Part shown: piece after piece, positions 24,976 through 34,350 of the stretch
Numbering within the stretch: position 1 is the first letter of the stretch
Layout: the number at the start of each line of letters is the position of its first letter
NCBI RefSeq assembly: GCF_014137975.1
Contig: NZ_JACGWZ010000001.1
Coordinates: 434,001 to 498,000 of the forward strand
Direction: 5' to 3'
Source: Halosaccharopolyspora lacisalsi
GTDB taxonomy: Bacteria; Actinomycetota; Actinomycetes; Mycobacteriales; Pseudonocardiaceae
Length of the DNA: 64,000 bases
Position numbers and translations under genes: made by a program
Notes under the pieces: generated by a model
The model's input: the letters and a program-made list of their open reading frames with translations, nothing else
What the model was told of the DNA's origin: nothing
Database searches by the model: none

Positions 24976-25632
24976 TCAGCGCAGCAGCGGCAGCAGGGCG
25001 TCGTACAACAGGCGGTCGACGAAGCGCTGATCCAGCGGTTCGCCGGTGAGCATCAGCCGGTGGATCAGCGCGGCGCCCGCCAGCTCGACGACGGTGTCCA
25101 CCGGTGCCGCGTCGCGGATCTCACCGCGCTCGATCCCGCGGTCGATCAGCCGCCGCAGCATGTCGCGCTGGGGGAGCAGGAAGGACTCGCGAAACGCCGC
25201 GGCCAGTTCCGGCTCGTGCGGCAGTTCACCGACCAGAGCCTGCGCGGCCTTGCCGATCGGGCCCGACAGGAACGTGGCGAACGCGCTGAGGAACTCGCCG
25301 AGGTCCCGCTCGATCGAGCCGTGGTCGGGCTCGGGGATGTTGCGCTGGACCAGCTGGGTGCAGGTGTCGATGACCAGCTCCAGCTTGGACTCCCAGCGCC
25401 GGTAGATGGTGGCCTTGCCCGCCCGCGCGTGCGCGGCCACGGCGTCCATCGTCAGCGCCCGGTAGCCCACCTCGGCGAGCACTTCCAGCGCGGCGTTGCG
25501 CAGCGCCGCGTCCCTGGTGGCGTCGCGGGGACGTCCCCGTCCGGGGGACGTGGCGACCTCGGCCGTGGCGATCGCGGAGCCCTCGGCTTCGTGGCTCGAC
25601 GAGCCACTGGTCGCGGCGTTCACGGAGAACAC
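24976..25632 (-). CDS. TetR/AcrR-family transcriptional regulator
   Basis: A 218-residue regulator. An extended N-terminus is followed by a TetR DNA-binding domain (ALEVLAEVGYRALTMDAVAAHARAGKATIYRRWESKLELV) at residues ~45-95. A C-terminal ligand domain resembling TetR_C_11 follows (FLSGPIGKAAQALVGELPHEPEL, MLRRLIDRGIERGEI). The target genes are not evident; neighbours are small hypotheticals. The start at 25632 is the longest, and the first 30 residues are low-complexity and could be shorter. Confidence 0.88.
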   Translation of the reverse strand: MFSVNAATSGSSSHEAEGSAIATAEVATSPGRGRPRDATRDAALRNAALEVLAEVGYRALTMDAVAAHARAGKATIYRRWESKLELVIDTCTQLVQRNIPEPDHGSIERDLGEFLSAFATFLSGPIGKAAQALVGELPHEPELAAAFRESFLLPQRDMLRRLIDRGIERGEIRDAAPVDTVVELAGAALIHRLMLTGEPLDQRFVDRLLYDALLPLLR

Positions 25633-25678
25633 CCCCCAACATCCGTTTCGTCTCGAACGCTACCGGTCGTGGTGCCGC

Positions 25679-25999
25679 TCACCGAGTGGCGTGGCTGTTC
25701 TGACCCTTGTCGGCCGCAGCTGCCGCCGACTGAGCCGCGGCGTGCGTGGCCTCGTCGGAGAGGCCGTGCCGGGCCTGCAGATAGGCGGTGCTGAACGCGA
25801 AACCGTCGCCGTCGAGCAGGTGGATGACGACCCGACCAGCGGGGTTCGGCGCGAGCTGCTCGATGAGCTGGTCGGCCTTGTCCCGTGCCGCGATCAGACC
25901 GGGCGCTCTCGCGCTCTGCGATTCCGTTCCCGAGGTCACGGTGACCGACCAATCGTTGCCATCCGGCAAGTAGTTGGCGGTGATGTGTCCGGTAGCCAT
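25679..25999 (-). CDS. Hypothetical actinobacterial protein, 106 aa
   Basis: It starts ATG 25999 with GGAGG five bases upstream. It begins ATGHITANYLPDGNDWSVTV, continues with APGLIAARDKADQLIEQLAP and a VVIHLLDGDGFAFSTAYL strand-rich segment, and ends in an Ala-rich helix. It looks like a small alpha/beta protein conserved in actinomycetes. I do not know a function. Confidence 0.7.
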   Translation of the reverse strand: MATGHITANYLPDGNDWSVTVTSGTESQSARAPGLIAARDKADQLIEQLAPNPAGRVVIHLLDGDGFAFSTAYLQARHGLSDEATHAAAQSAAAAADKGQNSHATR

Positions 26000-26114
26000 G
26001 GTGCCTCCGCGTCGAGCATGCTCCTGAGCGTGTGACGTCGCACTTCGACACCGACTGAGAACGGCCCCGCCCGGTATCGAAACAACTCGGTCACTCCACG
26101 CGTGTTCACTGACT

Positions 26115-26702
26115 TTACGTGTCGTGCTCCCGTAACTCTTCGGGGCGGTCGATGTCGTATCCCGAAGCGACGTCTTCGCAGGGCACAGGGATCACGTGCT
26201 GGCGCCGGAGGTAGTTTCGCGCACCGGAGTCGCCTCGTGACTCCTCGTGCACACCGTTCCAGTGGTCCCGGCCGAGCAGGACGGGATGGCCCCGGCTGCC
26301 GTCGTAGGTCGCCGCCGCCAGCGCCGAAGCGGTGGTGTGCGCGGCGACCCGGCGCGCGGCCTCCGGCGTGACTCCGGGCATGTCGACGGGCAGCACGAGC
26401 GCGGCCGTGACAGCGTCGTACCGCGTCGTCAGGGCGTCCAGCGCCGTGTGCAGCGAGGAGGCCATGCCGGTCGGCCAGTCCGGGTTTCGCAGTACCACCG
26501 CGCCGGGCAGGTCCGCCCTGGACACCACCGTCTCCGCCGCCGCTCCGAGCACCACCAGCACGGGATCGCACCCTCCCGCGCCGAGCACCTCGACGGCACG
26601 TTCGACGAAGAGCTCGCCCCCGTACTCGGCCAGCGCCTTCGGGCCGCCGAAGCGACTCCCGGCTCCGGCGGCCAGCACCACACCGGCCGGTCGGTCAGGC
26701 AT
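26115..26702 (-). CDS. MobA/MocA-like nucleotidyltransferase for molybdenum cofactor
   Basis: A 195-residue NTP-transferase. It has the N-terminal nucleotide loop GVVLAAGAGSRFGGPKAL, DWPTGMASSLHTAL, the metal aspartate in VLPVDMPGVTPEA, and RGHPVLLGRDHWNGV near the end. MocA-type enzymes add CMP to molybdopterin for xanthine-dehydrogenase-family enzymes. It overlaps the end of xdhC and lies in the xanthine dehydrogenase island, which supports that role. The ATG at 26702 is favoured over an upstream start because of the coupling with xdhC. Confidence 0.85.
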   Translation of the reverse strand: MPDRPAGVVLAAGAGSRFGGPKALAEYGGELFVERAVEVLGAGGCDPVLVVLGAAAETVVSRADLPGAVVLRNPDWPTGMASSLHTALDALTTRYDAVTAALVLPVDMPGVTPEAARRVAAHTTASALAAATYDGSRGHPVLLGRDHWNGVHEESRGDSGARNYLRRQHVIPVPCEDVASGYDIDRPEELREHDT

Positions 26703-27801
26703 GGGCGTGGATCGGTCCACTGGTGTGCGTCAGCGGCAGCGTGCTGGCCCTGGTGCGCAGGGCGACGATCTCCGCGGCGATCGAGACCGCCGTCTCCTCC
26801 GGGGTGCGGGCTCCGAGGTCGAGCCCGATCGGGGCGCGCAACCGGCTCAGTTCGCCCTCACCGGCCCCGTCGTCCCGCAGTCGACGGATCCGGTCGGCGT
26901 GGGTGTGCCGGGATCCCAGCGCGCCGATGTAGCCGGCGCGACTCCGCAGCGCCTCCCGCAGCACCGGTACGTCGAACCTGGCCTCGTGGGTCAGCACGCA
27001 GATCACCGTGCGGGAGTCCACGTCGGTCTCGGCGAGGTACTCGTGCGGCCACTTCACGACGACCTCGTCGGCGTCCGGGAAACGCTTGGCGGTGGCGAAC
27101 ACGGCGCGGGCGTCGCACACCGTCACGTGATATCCGAGGAACTTGCCCATCCGCGCGAGCGCGGCGGCGTGGTCGATGGCTCCGAACACGAGCATCCTGG
27201 GCGGTGTGCTCCAGGACTCGACGAAGAGGGTGCGATCCGCACTGCCGCCGTCGGCGCGCGGCTGGCACACCTCGCGCAGCCCCGTGACGTCCTGCTCCAG
27301 CATGGCCCCGGACTCGGCGGTGATGCGTTCGTCGAGGTCGGTGTCGCCGGTGCCGCCGAGCCGGTCGGAGTCCACGACGGCCAGCGCGGCACCGGTCTCC
27401 AGGACGCGAGCCAGGGCGACGCGGTGCCCGTCGCGCTCGGCCCGCAGGGCGGCCGTCAACGTGGTGGCGCGATCGGCGTCGACGGGCTGGACGTGGACGT
27501 CGATGTCCCCGCCGCAGGTCAGCCCCACCGACAGCGGCGCGGAGTCCGCCGTCGGTGCCTGCACGGCGGTGAAGCTCTCCCGCAGCGGCTCGCCGGTGGC
27601 CAGCGTTTCCATGGCCAGGGCGTGCACCGCGCCCTCGACGCACCCGCCGGAGAGGCTGCCGACCACGGTGCCGTCCGAGCGCACCGCCATGGCGGCTCCG
27701 ACGCCTCGCGGGGCGCTGCCCCGCACCGAGATCACCGAGGCCAGCGCGAAGTGCTCACCCGCCTCGATCCACTCCAGCAGTTCCCCGGCGATGTCCCGCA
27801 T
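26695..27801 (-). CDS. xdhC: XdhC-family molybdenum cofactor insertion/sulfuration protein
   Basis: A 368-residue protein with XdhC/CoxI signatures. The N-terminal half has GSAPRGVGAAMAVRSDGTVVGSLSGGCVEG and LSVGLTCGGDID. The C-terminal Rossmann domain has MLVFGAIDHAAALARMGKFLG and IGALGSRHTHADRI. It chaperones and sulfurates the molybdenum cofactor for insertion into xanthine dehydrogenase. It overlaps the MobA-like gene, and its substrate enzyme is encoded about 2.4 kb upstream on the same strand. Confidence 0.92.
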   Translation of the reverse strand: MRDIAGELLEWIEAGEHFALASVISVRGSAPRGVGAAMAVRSDGTVVGSLSGGCVEGAVHALAMETLATGEPLRESFTAVQAPTADSAPLSVGLTCGGDIDVHVQPVDADRATTLTAALRAERDGHRVALARVLETGAALAVVDSDRLGGTGDTDLDERITAESGAMLEQDVTGLREVCQPRADGGSADRTLFVESWSTPPRMLVFGAIDHAAALARMGKFLGYHVTVCDARAVFATAKRFPDADEVVVKWPHEYLAETDVDSRTVICVLTHEARFDVPVLREALRSRAGYIGALGSRHTHADRIRRLRDDGAGEGELSRLRAPIGLDLGARTPEETAVSIAAEIVALRTRASTLPLTHTSGPIHAHA

Positions 27802-27829
27802 GGCACTCCACTTCCTCTCCCCGTCGATA

Positions 27830-29290
27830 CTAGCTCGCTCCGAGCAGGTCCTTGATCCCTTCGATGCCGAAGTAGACGGCGAACACGGCGGCCAGCACGC
27901 TCACGATCCACCCCAGGTCCCGGCCCCGACCCTTGATGATCTTGATGACGCAGTAGGAGATCAGACCCGCGCCGACACCGTTGGTGATGGAGTAGGTGAA
28001 CGGGATGATCGCGACCGTGAGGAACACCGGCACGACGTAGTCGCTGTCGTTCCAGGGGATGTTGGCGCACTGGGCCATCATCATGCCGCCGACCAGCACC
28101 AGCGCCGGTGCCGCCGCCTGGGCGGGGACCACGGCGGCCAGCGGGGTGAACAGCATCATCGCGGCGAACAGCCCCCCGCTGACCACGCTGGCCAGTCCGG
28201 TGCGGGCGCCCTCGGCGACCCCGGCGGCCGACTCCAGGAACACCGTGTTCGGCGAGGAACCCGTGACACCGCCGGCGACCGCGCCGAGGCCGTCGACGAA
28301 CAGGATCCGGCCCATTCCCTGCACCTTGCCCCGCGAGTCGGTCAGCCCGGCCTCGTTGCTGACGCTGGTGATGGTTCCCATGGCGTCGAAGAAGCCGGAG
28401 AGCACGAGGGTGAACAGGAAGACCGTGGCCGAGATCGCGCCGGCGTTGACGAAACCGCCGAAGAGGTCGATGTTGCCGAGCAGGCCGAAGTCCGGCAGCG
28501 AGACCAGGTTGTCCGGCAGCGTCGGGGCGACCCGTCCCCAGGAGTCGGCGGGGATGTCGAAGACCGCGTTGACCACGACCGACAGCACCGTGCCGGTGGC
28601 GATGCTGATCAGGATCGCTCCCGGGACGTTGCGGGCCGACAGCGCGAGCATCAGCAGCAGCGTGATGCAGAACAGCGCGATCGGCCAGCCGCCGAGGTGC
28701 CCGTCGGAGCCCAGCTGCACCGGCACGGTGCTGTCGGCCGAGTCCGGCCTGCGGGTGACGAAGCCGGCGCTGACCAGACCCACCAGCGCGATGTAGAGGC
28801 CGATGCCGACGGTCAGCGCGGTCTTCAGCGGTAACGGGATCGCGTTGATGATGCGCTCCCGCACCCCGCTGACGGCCATCAGCACGATGCACACGCCTTC
28901 CAGCACCACCAGCCCGAACGCCTGGGCCCAGGTCATCTCCGGCGCGATGGTGAAGGCCACCACCGGGATGACGCCGAGCCCGGCGGCCATCGACAGCGGA
29001 GCGTTGCCGACCAGGCCCATCAGGATGGTCGTCAAACCCGCCGACAGCGCGGTGGCCGTGGTGAGCTCCGCGGTTCCCAGCGTCGCCCCGGTGATGTCGG
29101 CCGTGGAGCCGAGGATGAGCGGGTTGAGCAGGATGATGTAGGACATCGCGACGAAGGTCGTCAGCCCGCCCCGCAGCTCGCGGGAGTAGGTGGAACCGCG
29201 TCGGGTGATGGAGAAGTAGCGGTCCAGGAACGAGCGCGGCTCGTTCGGCGTCGGTCCCTCGCCGGTGTCCTGGCTCAACTGCTGTGTCAT
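27830..29290 (-). CDS. NCS2-family purine permease (guanine/hypoxanthine type)
   Basis: A 486-residue permease with about 14 hydrophobic segments. It resembles the AzgA/GhxP branch: RYFSITRRGSTYSRELRGGLTTFVAMSYIILLNP at the start, LSMAAGLGVIPVVAF, GFFDAMGTITSVSNEAGL, and SSPNTVFLESAAGVAEGARTGL. It probably imports guanine, hypoxanthine or xanthine for the neighbouring catabolic enzymes. ATG 29290 is chosen because it begins the conserved region and follows a GGAG; a longer frame upstream lacks conservation. Confidence 0.9.
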   Translation of the reverse strand: MTQQLSQDTGEGPTPNEPRSFLDRYFSITRRGSTYSRELRGGLTTFVAMSYIILLNPLILGSTADITGATLGTAELTTATALSAGLTTILMGLVGNAPLSMAAGLGVIPVVAFTIAPEMTWAQAFGLVVLEGVCIVLMAVSGVRERIINAIPLPLKTALTVGIGLYIALVGLVSAGFVTRRPDSADSTVPVQLGSDGHLGGWPIALFCITLLLMLALSARNVPGAILISIATGTVLSVVVNAVFDIPADSWGRVAPTLPDNLVSLPDFGLLGNIDLFGGFVNAGAISATVFLFTLVLSGFFDAMGTITSVSNEAGLTDSRGKVQGMGRILFVDGLGAVAGGVTGSSPNTVFLESAAGVAEGARTGLASVVSGGLFAAMMLFTPLAAVVPAQAAAPALVLVGGMMMAQCANIPWNDSDYVVPVFLTVAIIPFTYSITNGVGAGLISYCVIKIIKGRGRDLGWIVSVLAAVFAVYFGIEGIKDLLGAS

Positions 29291-29525
29291 GTGGTCTCCC
29301 GTGCCGGTGGGCGCCCCTGCTGCGGCGAACGCGTCCTGGCCGTGCTCGCGACGGAGTACGGTACTGAATGCTCGTCGGACGGCTTTCGGCATGTCCGCGC
29401 CCTTTCCCGGGGGCGTTTCGCGGTGTGAGTGGATCGCCACGTTCGGCGACCGCCGGACGACCCGGTCGTCGATTCCGGCTTCGAAAGCAAAGGGATTTCG
29501 GATCGAGTTGTGTCGTGCTCTCGGT

Positions 29526-30008
29526 TCAGTATTCGACGCGGTCGGACTTGGCCAGCCACGTGTCGAACGGTTCGGTGCGGTTGTCGGCGTGGACTCGCCG
29601 CACCGGTGTGGGCCACACCGCGTCGGGGTCGGTGAACAGGTCGTAGAAAGCCCTGTCGTCGAATCCGGCGACCGCGGCGTCGTGCCTGTCGGCGGCGTAG
29701 ACGACGCTGTCCAGGCGGGCCCACAGGGCCGAGGCCATGCACATCGGGCACGGTTCGCACGAGGTCACCAGCACGTACCCGTCGAGCTTGAACGTGGCGA
29801 GTTCGCGGCAGGCATTGCGGATGGCGGTCACCTCGGCGTGCGCGGTGGGGTCGTGAGCGGTGGTGACGAGGTTGCTGCCGCGGGCGATGACGCCGTCTTC
29901 GGAGGCGATCACCGCGCCGAACGGTCCGCCCCCGTTCGCGACGCTGTCGGTGCCGATCCGGATCGCTTCGGCCATCCAGTCGTTCTCGGGTCTGTGGGCA
30001 GCTTTCAC
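29526..30008 (-). CDS. guaD: Guanine deaminase (CMP/dCMP-deaminase fold)
   Basis: A 160-residue zinc deaminase. The zinc and proton-shuttle motifs are TAHAEVTAIRNA and CEPCPMCMASALW, and the C-terminal VHADNRTEPFDTWL fits GuaD. It converts guanine to xanthine, the substrate of the adjacent dehydrogenase. The start is GTG 30008, where GAGGAG sits six bases upstream; a longer frame to 30101 lacks a binding site. It lies between the permease and xanthine dehydrogenase genes. Confidence 0.9.
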   Translation of the reverse strand: MKAAHRPENDWMAEAIRIGTDSVANGGGPFGAVIASEDGVIARGSNLVTTAHDPTAHAEVTAIRNACRELATFKLDGYVLVTSCEPCPMCMASALWARLDSVVYAADRHDAAVAGFDDRAFYDLFTDPDAVWPTPVRRVHADNRTEPFDTWLAKSDRVEY

Positions 30009-30167
30009 CAGGGACTCCTCATGAATACGGTACTCCGCGAAGGAGAATTCGGGTTCGTGGATTCCGGTCGCGTCCGTGACCCTTCGCGCGCGAAACGTCA
30101 CGGACGCTCGGACGTGCGGAATCCGCCTCGGGGCCGACTTCGCCGCGGACGAGATCGGCCGGTTCTC

Positions 30168-32489
30168 TCACTCGCCGAAGTCGACGACGTGTTCGGGTGA
30201 CACCGGGACGTGCGTCAGGTCCTTGCCCGTGGCGGCCCGGACGGCCGCGACCACGGCCGGGGTGGACGAGATCGTCGGTGGCTCGCCGACCCCGCGCACG
30301 CCGTAGGGCGAGTTCGGGTCGCCGCGCTCGATCACGTCGATCTTCATCGGGGGCGTGTCCAGGATCGTGGGGATGAGGTAGTCGGTGAACGAGGGATTGC
30401 GGATAGCGCCGTCGCCGACCCGGATCTCCTCCATGACGGCCAGCCCGAGACCCTGCGCCGAACCACCCTGGATCTGACCGACCACGGCGTCCGGGTTCAC
30501 CGCCTTGCCGACGTCCTGCGAGCAGTCCAGCGCGACCACCTTGACCAGTCCCAGCTCGACGTCGACGTCGACCACGGCCCGGTGCGCGGAGAAGGCGTGC
30601 TGGACCTGCACCCGCTCGCTGGAGCCGTCCTCGGCGTCCATCGGGTAGGTCTCCCGGTGGTGGTACTCCCGCGTCTCCTCGATCACCTCGTCGCCGAGCA
30701 CGTCGACGATCTCGGTCAGCACCCCGGTGCTCGCCGAGACGATCTTGCCGCCCGCCAGCGACAGGTCCCCGAAGGCCTCGCCGAACCGCTCGGCCACCCG
30801 GTCCAGCAGCCTTCGCCGGACGGCCTCGCAGGCGGTCTTGACCGCGCCCCCGGTCATGTAGGTCTGCCGGGACGCCGAGCTGGAGCCGGCCTTGCCGACG
30901 TCGGTGTCGTTGGGGTGGACGGTGACGCGTTCCACGCCGAGCTCGCTGCGGGTGATCTGCTGCTGCACGGTCACCACCCCCTGGCCGACCTCGGCGGCGG
31001 CCGTGTGCACCATCGCCGCCGGTTCGCCGCCGAGCGCCTGGAGCCGCACGCGGGCGGTGGAGTAGTCGTCGGCGCCCTCGGCGTAGCAGATGTTCTTGAT
31101 GCACACGCCGTATCCGACGCCCCGGTACACGCCCTCGCCGTGGGTGGTGTTGGACGCGCCCCCGGGCAGCTCGCGGATGTCGAGCTCGGTGCCGTCGCGT
31201 TCGGGGGGCATCGGCAACGCCCGGACCCGCTCCAGCAGTTCGGCCACCGGCGCGGGGTAGTCCAGCACCTGGCCGGTCGCGATGCTCTCGCCTCGGCTGA
31301 TGGCGTTGCGGATCCGCACGTCCACGGGATCCATGTCCAGCGCCTCGGCGAGCTTGTCCAGCTGCGCCTCGTAGGCGAGGGCGGGCTGGACCGCACCCAG
31401 CCCGCGCATCGCACCGCACGGCGGGTTGTTGGTGTAGACGCCCCACCCCTCGATCCGGACGTTGGGCACCACGTAGGGGCCGACGCCGAGGGTGGTGCCG
31501 TTGCCGACCACCACCGGGGTCTTCGACGAGTAGGCGCCGCCGTCGAAGTACAGCTTGGCGCGGACGTAGACCAGCCTGCCGTCGGCGTCGGCGCCGTGCT
31601 CGTAGTACATCGTGGCCGGATGCCGGTGGACGTGACCGTAGAAGGACTCCTCGCGGTCGTAGACCATCTTGACCGGCTTGCCGGTGCGCAGCGCCAGCAT
31701 GCACACGTGCACCTGGATCGACAGGTCCTCGCGGCCACCGAACGCGCCGCCGACGCCGGACAGCGTCATCCGCACCTTCTCCTGCGGAAGCCCCAGCGCA
31801 CGAGCGGTCTGGGCCTGGTCGGAGTGCAGGTCCTGAGTCGCCAGGTACAGGTCCACACCGCCGTCCTCGGCCGGGATGGCCAGCCCGGACTCCGGACCGA
31901 GGAACGCCTGGTCCTGCATGCCGAGGGTGTAGGTGCCGGAGACGACGACCTCGGCGGTGGCCTCCGGATCGCCCTTGAGGATCGGCTGATAGCGCACGAG
32001 GTTGCCGTCGGGGTGCACCTTGGGCAGCGTCTCGTCGTGCGCGGCCCGCTCGGCGTCGGTGACCGGTTCCAGCACCTCGTAGTCGACGTCGATGCGTTCC
32101 CTGGCACGCCGCGCGGTCTCCGGGTGATCGGCGGCCACCAGCGCGACCGCCTCGCCCTTGTAGCGCACCACGTCGGAGGCCAGCACCGGCTGGTCGACGT
32201 CCTTGAGCCCGTAGAGGTTGTCGCCGGGGACGTCCTCGTGCGTCAGCACCGCGTACACCCCGGGCGTCTTCAGCGCCCCGGAAACGTCGATCGAGCGGAT
32301 TCGCGCCGAGGGGTGCGGACTGCGCAGCGTTACGCCCCAGAGCATGTCCTCGGCCCACAGGTCCGAGGAGTAGGCGTACTCGCCGCGGACCTTCAACGCA
32401 CCGTCCGGACGTATCGGTGACTCGCCGATACCGCCGGCGATGGCGTCGTCGAGGTCCTGCGGGCTGCGTGCGGGAGCGTGGTCGTTCAA
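30168..32489 (-). CDS. Xanthine dehydrogenase, molybdopterin-binding subunit
   Basis: A 773-residue large subunit of a three-subunit molybdenum hydroxylase. It shows the N-terminal domain ending ERIDVDYEVLEPV, the molybdopterin motifs VGGAFGGREDLSIQ and CGAMRGLGAVQPALAYE, and the catalytic glutamate in RGVGEPPTISSTPAV near the C-terminus. With its FAD and 2Fe-2S partners it oxidises xanthine to urate. The TTG start overlaps the aminohydrolase stop (TTGA) with a GAGG upstream. Purine specificity is inferred from context: guaD, NCS2 permease, PucR, 8-oxoguanine-type deaminase. Confidence 0.9.
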   Translation of the reverse strand: MNDHAPARSPQDLDDAIAGGIGESPIRPDGALKVRGEYAYSSDLWAEDMLWGVTLRSPHPSARIRSIDVSGALKTPGVYAVLTHEDVPGDNLYGLKDVDQPVLASDVVRYKGEAVALVAADHPETARRARERIDVDYEVLEPVTDAERAAHDETLPKVHPDGNLVRYQPILKGDPEATAEVVVSGTYTLGMQDQAFLGPESGLAIPAEDGGVDLYLATQDLHSDQAQTARALGLPQEKVRMTLSGVGGAFGGREDLSIQVHVCMLALRTGKPVKMVYDREESFYGHVHRHPATMYYEHGADADGRLVYVRAKLYFDGGAYSSKTPVVVGNGTTLGVGPYVVPNVRIEGWGVYTNNPPCGAMRGLGAVQPALAYEAQLDKLAEALDMDPVDVRIRNAISRGESIATGQVLDYPAPVAELLERVRALPMPPERDGTELDIRELPGGASNTTHGEGVYRGVGYGVCIKNICYAEGADDYSTARVRLQALGGEPAAMVHTAAAEVGQGVVTVQQQITRSELGVERVTVHPNDTDVGKAGSSSASRQTYMTGGAVKTACEAVRRRLLDRVAERFGEAFGDLSLAGGKIVSASTGVLTEIVDVLGDEVIEETREYHHRETYPMDAEDGSSERVQVQHAFSAHRAVVDVDVELGLVKVVALDCSQDVGKAVNPDAVVGQIQGGSAQGLGLAVMEEIRVGDGAIRNPSFTDYLIPTILDTPPMKIDVIERGDPNSPYGVRGVGEPPTISSTPAVVAAVRAATGKDLTHVPVSPEHVVDFGE

Positions 32490-33874
32490 CGAGGGGCCTC
32501 CTGCCCGGTACGGGCGAGCCGGCTGCCGGCCCGGCGCAGTTCGTGAGTGAGATCGGTTTCCGATGCCGACACCAGACGGCCGTCCTCGACCACGGTGTCG
32601 CCACCGCACAGCAGGCGCTCCAGCCGGGGGAGCGGCCCGAGCACCAGGGCGGCCACGGGATCGGCGATGCCCGCGTGCCCGAGCCCGTCGAGCCGCCACA
32701 CCGCGACGTCGGCGAGCTTGCCCGGCTCCAGCGATCCGAGCTCGCTCTCACGGCCGAGACAGCGCGCACCCCCGCGCGTACCCATCCACAGCGCGTCGCG
32801 GACGGACAACGCCCGCGGGCCGTAGTGCGCGCGCGAGGTCAGCAGCGCCTGGCGGAGTTCGTCACCGAGGCGCCCGGACTCGTTGGAGGCCACCCCGTCG
32901 ATGCCCAGACCGACGGGGACGCGCTCCCGCAGCAGCGGACTCACGGGGGCGACTCCGGCGCCGAGGCGGCCGTTCGAGCTCGGACAGTGGGCCACCCCCG
33001 TGCCGGTCTCGCCGAGCCGCCGCACCTGTTGCTCGGCCAGTTGCACGCAGTGCGCCAGCCACACGTCGGAGCCCAGCCAACCGAGGCTCTCGACGTACTC
33101 GACCGGGCCCATGCCGAACTCGGCCTCACACTGCTGCTGCTCGTCGAGGGTCTCGGCCAGATGGGTGTGCAGCCGTACTCCCCGGTCGCGGGCGAGTTCG
33201 GCCGCCGAGCGCATCAGTTCGGTACTGACCGTGAACGGCGAGCAGGGACCGACCGCGACGCGGACCCGCGAGTTCGGCGCCGGATCGTGGAAGCGGTCGA
33301 TGGCCTCCCCGGTGCGATCCAGCGCCCGGTCGGTGTCCTCGACCACGGAGTCCGGCGGCAGGCCGCCGTCGGACTCGCCGCGGTCCATCGAACCGCGCAC
33401 GCCGTGCAGGCGCACGCCCACGCGCTCGGCGGCGGCCACGATCGACCCGAAGACGTCACCGCCGTGGCGGGGAAAGACGTAGTGGTGATCGGCGGCGGTG
33501 GTGCAGCCCGACAGCGCCGCCCAGCCGAGCCCGGCGGAGGCCGCGGCGTGGGTGCTCTCCTCGTCGAGGCCCGCCCACACGGGGTAGAGCTCGGTGAGCC
33601 ACTCGAACAGCGTCGAGTCGCACGCGTAGCCCCTGCTCGCCCACTGGTAGAGGTGATGGTGGGTGTTGACCAGCCCCGGGGTGAGCACGCACCCGCTGGC
33701 GTCGACGCGCCGCACCGGCACGGGCTGCGCCGGAGCAGGCCCCGCACCGACCTCCAGGATGCGCTCACCTTCGACGACCAGGTGCCCGTCGGAGTGCTCG
33801 GTGCCGACGCCGGTGGACGAGTCGACGGTGATCACCGACCCTCCCTCGACGACCACGCGCTCCGGCCGGCTCAC
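32486..33874 (-). CDS. Amidohydrolase, 8-oxoguanine deaminase type
   Basis: A 462-residue metal-dependent deaminase of the amidohydrolase superfamily. The metal ligands are visible: VNTHHHLYQWASRG, RLHTHLAETLDEQQ, WLAHCVQL and GLGIDGVASNES. The sequence is closest to 8-oxoguanine/hydroxyatrazine-type deaminases that feed into purine breakdown. It is coupled by four-base overlaps on both sides, with the 2Fe-2S subunit (GTGA) and the molybdenum subunit (TTGA). The enzyme therefore sits inside the xanthine dehydrogenase operon. Confidence 0.88.
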   Translation of the reverse strand: MSRPERVVVEGGSVITVDSSTGVGTEHSDGHLVVEGERILEVGAGPAPAQPVPVRRVDASGCVLTPGLVNTHHHLYQWASRGYACDSTLFEWLTELYPVWAGLDEESTHAAASAGLGWAALSGCTTAADHHYVFPRHGGDVFGSIVAAAERVGVRLHGVRGSMDRGESDGGLPPDSVVEDTDRALDRTGEAIDRFHDPAPNSRVRVAVGPCSPFTVSTELMRSAAELARDRGVRLHTHLAETLDEQQQCEAEFGMGPVEYVESLGWLGSDVWLAHCVQLAEQQVRRLGETGTGVAHCPSSNGRLGAGVAPVSPLLRERVPVGLGIDGVASNESGRLGDELRQALLTSRAHYGPRALSVRDALWMGTRGGARCLGRESELGSLEPGKLADVAVWRLDGLGHAGIADPVAALVLGPLPRLERLLCGGDTVVEDGRLVSASETDLTHELRRAGSRLARTGQEAPR

Positions 33875-34350
33875 GACCGGGCCTCCTCTGCCCTGCGGTC
33901 GGCGGCCAGCCGCACGGCGTCCATGATCTTCTCGTAGCCGGTGCAGCGGCACAGGTTGCCGGCCAGCGACTCCCTGATCTCGGAGTCGGACGGGCTGGGG
34001 CAGCGTTCGAGCAGGTCGTCGGCGGCCACCAGCAGGCCGGGGGTGCAGAAACCGCACTGCACCGCGCCCGCGTCGACGAAGGCCCGCTGGACGGCGTCGA
34101 GCTCGTCCTCCCCGGCCAGTCCCTCCACGGTGTCGACCTCGCGGTCCTGGACCTGACCGGCGGCCACCAGGCAGGCGCAGGCGGCGACACCGTCCAGGCG
34201 GACGGTGCACGAGCCGCACTCTCCCTGCTCGCATGCGTTCTTCGACCCAGGCAGGCCGAGCCGCTCGCGCAGCACGTACAGCAGGCTCTCGCCCTCCCAG
34301 ACGTCGTCGGCCTCGGCCTGCCTGCCGTTGACGGTGAACTTCAGGCGCAT
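33871..34350 (-). CDS. Xanthine dehydrogenase, 2Fe-2S subunit
   Basis: A 159-residue small subunit with two cluster sites. The plant-ferredoxin site is ACEQGECGSCTVRLDG plus a later cysteine. The helical-domain site is VQCGFCTPGLL with LAGNLCRCTGYEKIMDAV. It relays electrons between the molybdenum and FAD subunits. It overlaps the FAD-subunit gene by ten bases upstream and the aminohydrolase start downstream, showing tight operon packing. Confidence 0.95.
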   Translation of the reverse strand: MRLKFTVNGRQAEADDVWEGESLLYVLRERLGLPGSKNACEQGECGSCTVRLDGVAACACLVAAGQVQDREVDTVEGLAGEDELDAVQRAFVDAGAVQCGFCTPGLLVAADDLLERCPSPSDSEIRESLAGNLCRCTGYEKIMDAVRLAADRRAEEARS